Position numbers and translations under genes: made by a program
Source of the DNA: JAPKYZ01 sp033763835
GTDB taxonomy: Bacteria > Acidobacteriota > Terriglobia > Bryobacterales > Bryobacteraceae
Direction: 5' to 3'
Assembly (NCBI GenBank): GCA_033763835.1
Contig: JANRJS010000007.1
Location: 62,001-126,000 of the forward strand
DNA length: 64,000 bases
The notes under the pieces: model-generated
Seen by the model: only the letters and a program-made list of their open reading frames with translations
What the model was told of the DNA's origin: nothing
Databases searched by the model: none
In this document: piece after piece, positions 61,746 to 64,000 of the stretch
Layout of the letters: every line of letters begins with the position of its first letter
Position numbering within the stretch: position 1 is the first letter of the stretch

Positions 61746-61766
61746 TTTCTATCATGACCGTAGAAA
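61746..61766. promoter_or_regulatory. dyad operator candidate between the act operon and the two-component genes
   Basis: A perfect inverted repeat TTTCTA (61746-61751) and TAGAAA (61761-61766) with a 9-bp spacer lies in the only intergenic region shared by the two divergent transcripts. It is AT-rich in a GC-rich background. The neighbouring response regulator with an XRE domain is the obvious candidate to bind it. Confidence 0.5.
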
Positions 61767-61789
61767 TTCCGCAATAGGAGAAATAATTC

Positions 61790-63208
61790 TTGCCAGACCG
61801 CAATTTGGGCGCACAACGGTGGCCCCCTTCGCCGGCGGCGGCGATGGCGAAGACCGGACTCGGGACGTTTTTCGGAAATCTGAATGTCCGCCCAAAGATG
61901 ATGGTCTTACACAATCTTTTCTTCTTAGTGCTTGCGGCCAGCGTCTACCTCTCTCTAATTCCACCGTTCGAGCGCCGGGTGATGAGCGCTAAGGCTCGCG
62001 AAAACTCGTTGCTCACCAAGCTTTTCCTGGACGACCAAAGTTTGCAATCCGTACCCGGTATCGCCGCCTACGATTATCGGGAGGGAACCGCCCAAGCGTT
62101 AGGGATTCCTCCCGAAACGTTGACCTGGCTGGAGTTACATCCCGGACAAATCTACCGCGACCAAGCCACCGACCGTATGTACCGGCTGGTGCCGGCGACC
62201 GGCGGTTTCCGGCGGCTGCAGTCGCCGGACCGCTCCTACGACGATCTGGTAGACCGCGCTAAGTTCACCATTTTTCTGGTTTTAGGCGTGCTGTACGCCC
62301 TCGCCGTGCTGCTGCTCGAATTGGCGATCATGCCGCGCTACGTCTACGGGCCGATCCAGCGCTTTCTTGACGCCGACCGGGCAAGCCGGGCGGGCGATCT
62401 GGCCGGTGAACTGATCCCGGAAAAAGAAATCATGGGCGATGAGATTGGGCGCATCATGCGGTCCCGCAACCAAACCATCGCCAAACTGCGCGAGAAGGAA
62501 GCGGAGTTGGAAGCCGCTAAGCGCTCCCTCGAAGAGCAGGACCGGCTGGCGAGCCTAGGCCTTCTGTCGGCATCCGTGGCGCACGAATTAAATACGCCGC
62601 TTGCGGTGCTGCTGGGGTCGATCGAAAAATTGGCCGAAAACGGATCGCAGCCTATCAATCGAGAGCGGTTGGACCGCATGCGCCGCGTCGCCCAGCGCCT
62701 TAAGAAGATTTCCGAAAGCCTCGTGGATTTCGCGCGCGCCCGCCGCGACCGCATGGAACCCGTCGATCTGCGGCCGGTTGTCGATGAAGCCTGGAGTCTG
62801 GTCGCGATCGACGAAAAATCGAACGATGTGCGATTTCGCAACGATGTTGCGGCTTCGGCGCGCGCGATTGGAAATCACGACCGGCTGATTCAAGTCTTCG
62901 TGAACCTGCTGCGCAATGCGCTGAACGCCGTGGAGGCGGGGGGCAACGTCTGCGCCACATCGCGCGAGACGCGGGAAGGCGGGCGGACTCTGGTGTCCAT
63001 TAGAGTGGAGGATGATGGCCCAGGGATTTCCAACGATATCCTGCCCGACATCTTCGAGGCGTTCGTGACCACCCGGCTCGACGCGCGCGGTACGGGTTTG
63101 GGGCTGACGGTCGCCGAGGGTATCGTTTCCCAACACGGCGGCACGATCTCGGCTTCGAACCGGCCGGGCGGAGGAGCGCTACTCGAAGTGAGGCTGCCCG
63201 CCGCATGA
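61790..63208 (+). CDS. membrane sensor histidine kinase
   Basis: A 472-residue kinase. It starts at TTG behind a good AGGAG site nine bases away; an internal ATG 18 codons later is possible. One membrane helix (MVLHNLFFLVLAASVYLSLI) and a second (FTIFLVLGVLYALAVLLLEL) frame a periplasmic region of about 115 residues with no domain I can name. The phospho-acceptor is His 265 in SVAHELNTPLAVLLG. The ATPase domain shows NLLRNALNAVEAGG, EDDGPGI and GTGLGLTVAEG. It is coupled to the response regulator by ATGA and divergent from the act operon. Confidence 0.88.
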   Translation: MPDRNLGAQRWPPSPAAAMAKTGLGTFFGNLNVRPKMMVLHNLFFLVLAASVYLSLIPPFERRVMSAKARENSLLTKLFLDDQSLQSVPGIAAYDYREGTAQALGIPPETLTWLELHPGQIYRDQATDRMYRLVPATGGFRRLQSPDRSYDDLVDRAKFTIFLVLGVLYALAVLLLELAIMPRYVYGPIQRFLDADRASRAGDLAGELIPEKEIMGDEIGRIMRSRNQTIAKLREKEAELEAAKRSLEEQDRLASLGLLSASVAHELNTPLAVLLGSIEKLAENGSQPINRERLDRMRRVAQRLKKISESLVDFARARRDRMEPVDLRPVVDEAWSLVAIDEKSNDVRFRNDVAASARAIGNHDRLIQVFVNLLRNALNAVEAGGNVCATSRETREGGRTLVSIRVEDDGPGISNDILPDIFEAFVTTRLDARGTGLGLTVAEGIVSQHGGTISASNRPGGGALLEVRLPAA

Positions 63209-63843
63209 GCGCCGCCGAAAGCGAGTTTTTAGAACTATCGTCGACTCCGCCGGTGGATGTCGCCGTGCTCGACGACGACGCCGACTTTCGCAACTACATC
63301 GAGGACGTTCTGCGCGACGAGGGCCCGTACGCCGTGCGGACCTACGGTCACCCGGATCGGCTCTTCGATTCGGAAAAAGCGCCGGATATCGTTCTGCTCG
63401 ACATGAAGATGGGAGAGACGCGCGGCGACCGGGTCCTGGAGCAACTGCTGGCGCGGTGGCCGCAATTGTGCGTCATCATCGTGACCGGCTACCCGTCGCT
63501 CGAAGACATGCGGGCGACGTTCAAACAAAAGGCGTTCGACTACATCGCCAAGCCGTTCTCGATCGCGCAGCTGCGGCAGGCGTTATCGAACGCGGCGGAG
63601 GCGTTCGGGCTCGGAAAGACGCCGCAGGACCGCCTGCGCGAGAAGCTCGGGCATCGGATTAAGATGCTGCGCGTGGAACGGGACTGGTCGCTGAAAGACC
63701 TCGCGACGTCGACAAAGCTGAGCGTCTCGCAGATCAGTTCGATCGAGCGCGGGGCTAACCTGCCGTCGATCGAAAGCCTGCTTGCGATTTCGCGCGCCTT
63801 CGACAAGAAGCCGTCCGATATCCTGGCTTCGATCGAGTTTTGA
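63205..63843 (+). CDS. response regulator with C-terminal XRE (Cro/C1-type) helix-turn-helix
   Basis: A 212-residue regulator. The receiver domain has the acidic pair in VLDDDADF, the phospho-acceptor Asp 66 in IVLLDMKM, Thr in VIIVTGYPS and Lys in YIAKPFS. The output domain at about residues 148-205 is an XRE helix-turn-helix (WSLKDLATSTKLSVSQISSI, then ERGANLPSIESLLAISRAF). The pairing of a receiver with an XRE domain is less common than OmpR, NarL or Fis outputs. It is the cognate partner of the kinase just upstream. Confidence 0.9.
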   Translation: MSAAESEFLELSSTPPVDVAVLDDDADFRNYIEDVLRDEGPYAVRTYGHPDRLFDSEKAPDIVLLDMKMGETRGDRVLEQLLARWPQLCVIIVTGYPSLEDMRATFKQKAFDYIAKPFSIAQLRQALSNAAEAFGLGKTPQDRLREKLGHRIKMLRVERDWSLKDLATSTKLSVSQISSIERGANLPSIESLLAISRAFDKKPSDILASIEF

Positions 63844-63869
63844 TTCCGACGCCGGGATATGCTGAATTG

Positions 63870-64000
63870 GTGAACACGGGCCGGTTAACCTCTCGCGCTC
63901 GCTACGGAAAGATCGAAGACATGGATCGATCATTCGATATCGAGTATTGGCAGAGTCAAGGATCGGAAGCGATCTTTCGCGCGGCCTGGGAGTTGGTGGA
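63870..64000 (+). CDS. hypothetical protein (N-terminal part, cut by window end)
   Basis: An open frame that starts at GTG 63870 (or ATG 63921) and runs off the window. The visible residues include SFDIEYWQSQGSEAIFRAAW, which looks like a folded protein opening, but I do not recognise the family. It follows the response regulator on the same strand by 26 bp. Confidence 0.5.
   Translation, partial: MNTGRLTSRARYGKIEDMDRSFDIEYWQSQGSEAIFRAAWELV

Noticed and set aside
61790..63843. RegB/RegA (PrrBA) redox two-component system
   Set aside because: The kinase has two, not six, membrane helices and no RegB redox Cys box, and the regulator output is XRE, not Fis-type.
1..64000. tRNA, rRNA, CRISPR, prophage or insertion sequence
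   Set aside because: I saw no cloverleaf-like T-loop signatures, repeat-spacer arrays, integrase or transposase genes, or terminal repeats on reading the window; covariance-model searches were not possible here.

Overview
The window reads as a chromosomal segment of a GC-rich, Gram-negative, aerobic heterotroph, most likely an acidobacterium of the Solibacter/Bryobacter type. This placement is an inference. It rests on two very large Oar-like TonB-dependent receptors that start with a carboxypeptidase-regulatory domain, an FG-GAP/ASPIC (CRTAC1) protein, an alternative complex III joined to a caa3 oxidase, an ISC-type Fe-S operon and Uma2/HpnK/Mla genes. Gene packing is very tight: many neighbours overlap by ATGA, GTGA or TAATG. 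I see no rRNA, tRNA, CRISPR array, insertion sequence or prophage. There is no gene-free stretch above 300 bases; the longest, between iscR and the asparaginase (32617-32948), holds the iscR promoter/operator and a decayed hicBA toxin-antitoxin pair.

Layout. 1-8.7 kb: tail of an e(P4) acid phosphatase, an unknown protein, a membrane heterodisulfide-reductase-like Fe-S protein, a UDP-glucuronate decarboxylase-like epimerase, a DtxR/MntR regulator, an M28 peptidase, a seven-heme cytochrome, Ada and a LysR regulator. 8.7-14.7 kb: gltBD (glutamate synthase), divergent from that LysR gene. 14.7-22.1 kb: BON protein and a potABCD-rmuC polyamine operon (minus), then metX-metW and a nucleotidyltransferase-fold gene (plus). 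22.1-27.6 kb: TonB receptor 1, FtsB-like protein, cutA, an MFS carrier and a heptad-repeat microprotein. 27.6-32.7 kb: iscRSUA-hscBA-iscX. 32.7-43.2 kb: glycosylasparaginase, lone winged-helix protein, aroA, soluble histidine kinase, an mlaEFD-hpnK lipid-transport unit, Uma2, truB and an ABC exporter. 43.3-61.7 kb: TonB receptor 2, then a minus-strand respiratory operon actABCDEF - small membrane protein - sco - coxBACD - TPR lipoprotein - CRTAC1 protein. 61.8-64 kb: a histidine kinase and a response regulator with an XRE output domain, divergent from the respiratory operon, and the start of an unknown gene.

How it works together: the act genes encode a quinol:cytochrome c/caa3 oxidoreductase (alternative complex III) and the cox genes a type A2 caa3 oxidase, so one operon can carry electrons from quinol to oxygen, with SCO loading CuA. 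The two-component pair next to it and a TTTCTA-N9-TAGAAA dyad in the shared intergenic region suggest dedicated control of this supercomplex. The ISC operon, which supplies Fe-S clusters for act, gltBD and the CCG-domain protein, has an IscR-type operator over a good sigma70-like promoter. The most unusual points are the divergent two-component/ACIII module and its operator, a hairpin abutting the actA start, an Mla ATPase lacking both the catalytic Glu and the H-loop His, the hicBA relic, and a TPR lipoprotein gene with no normal start codon.
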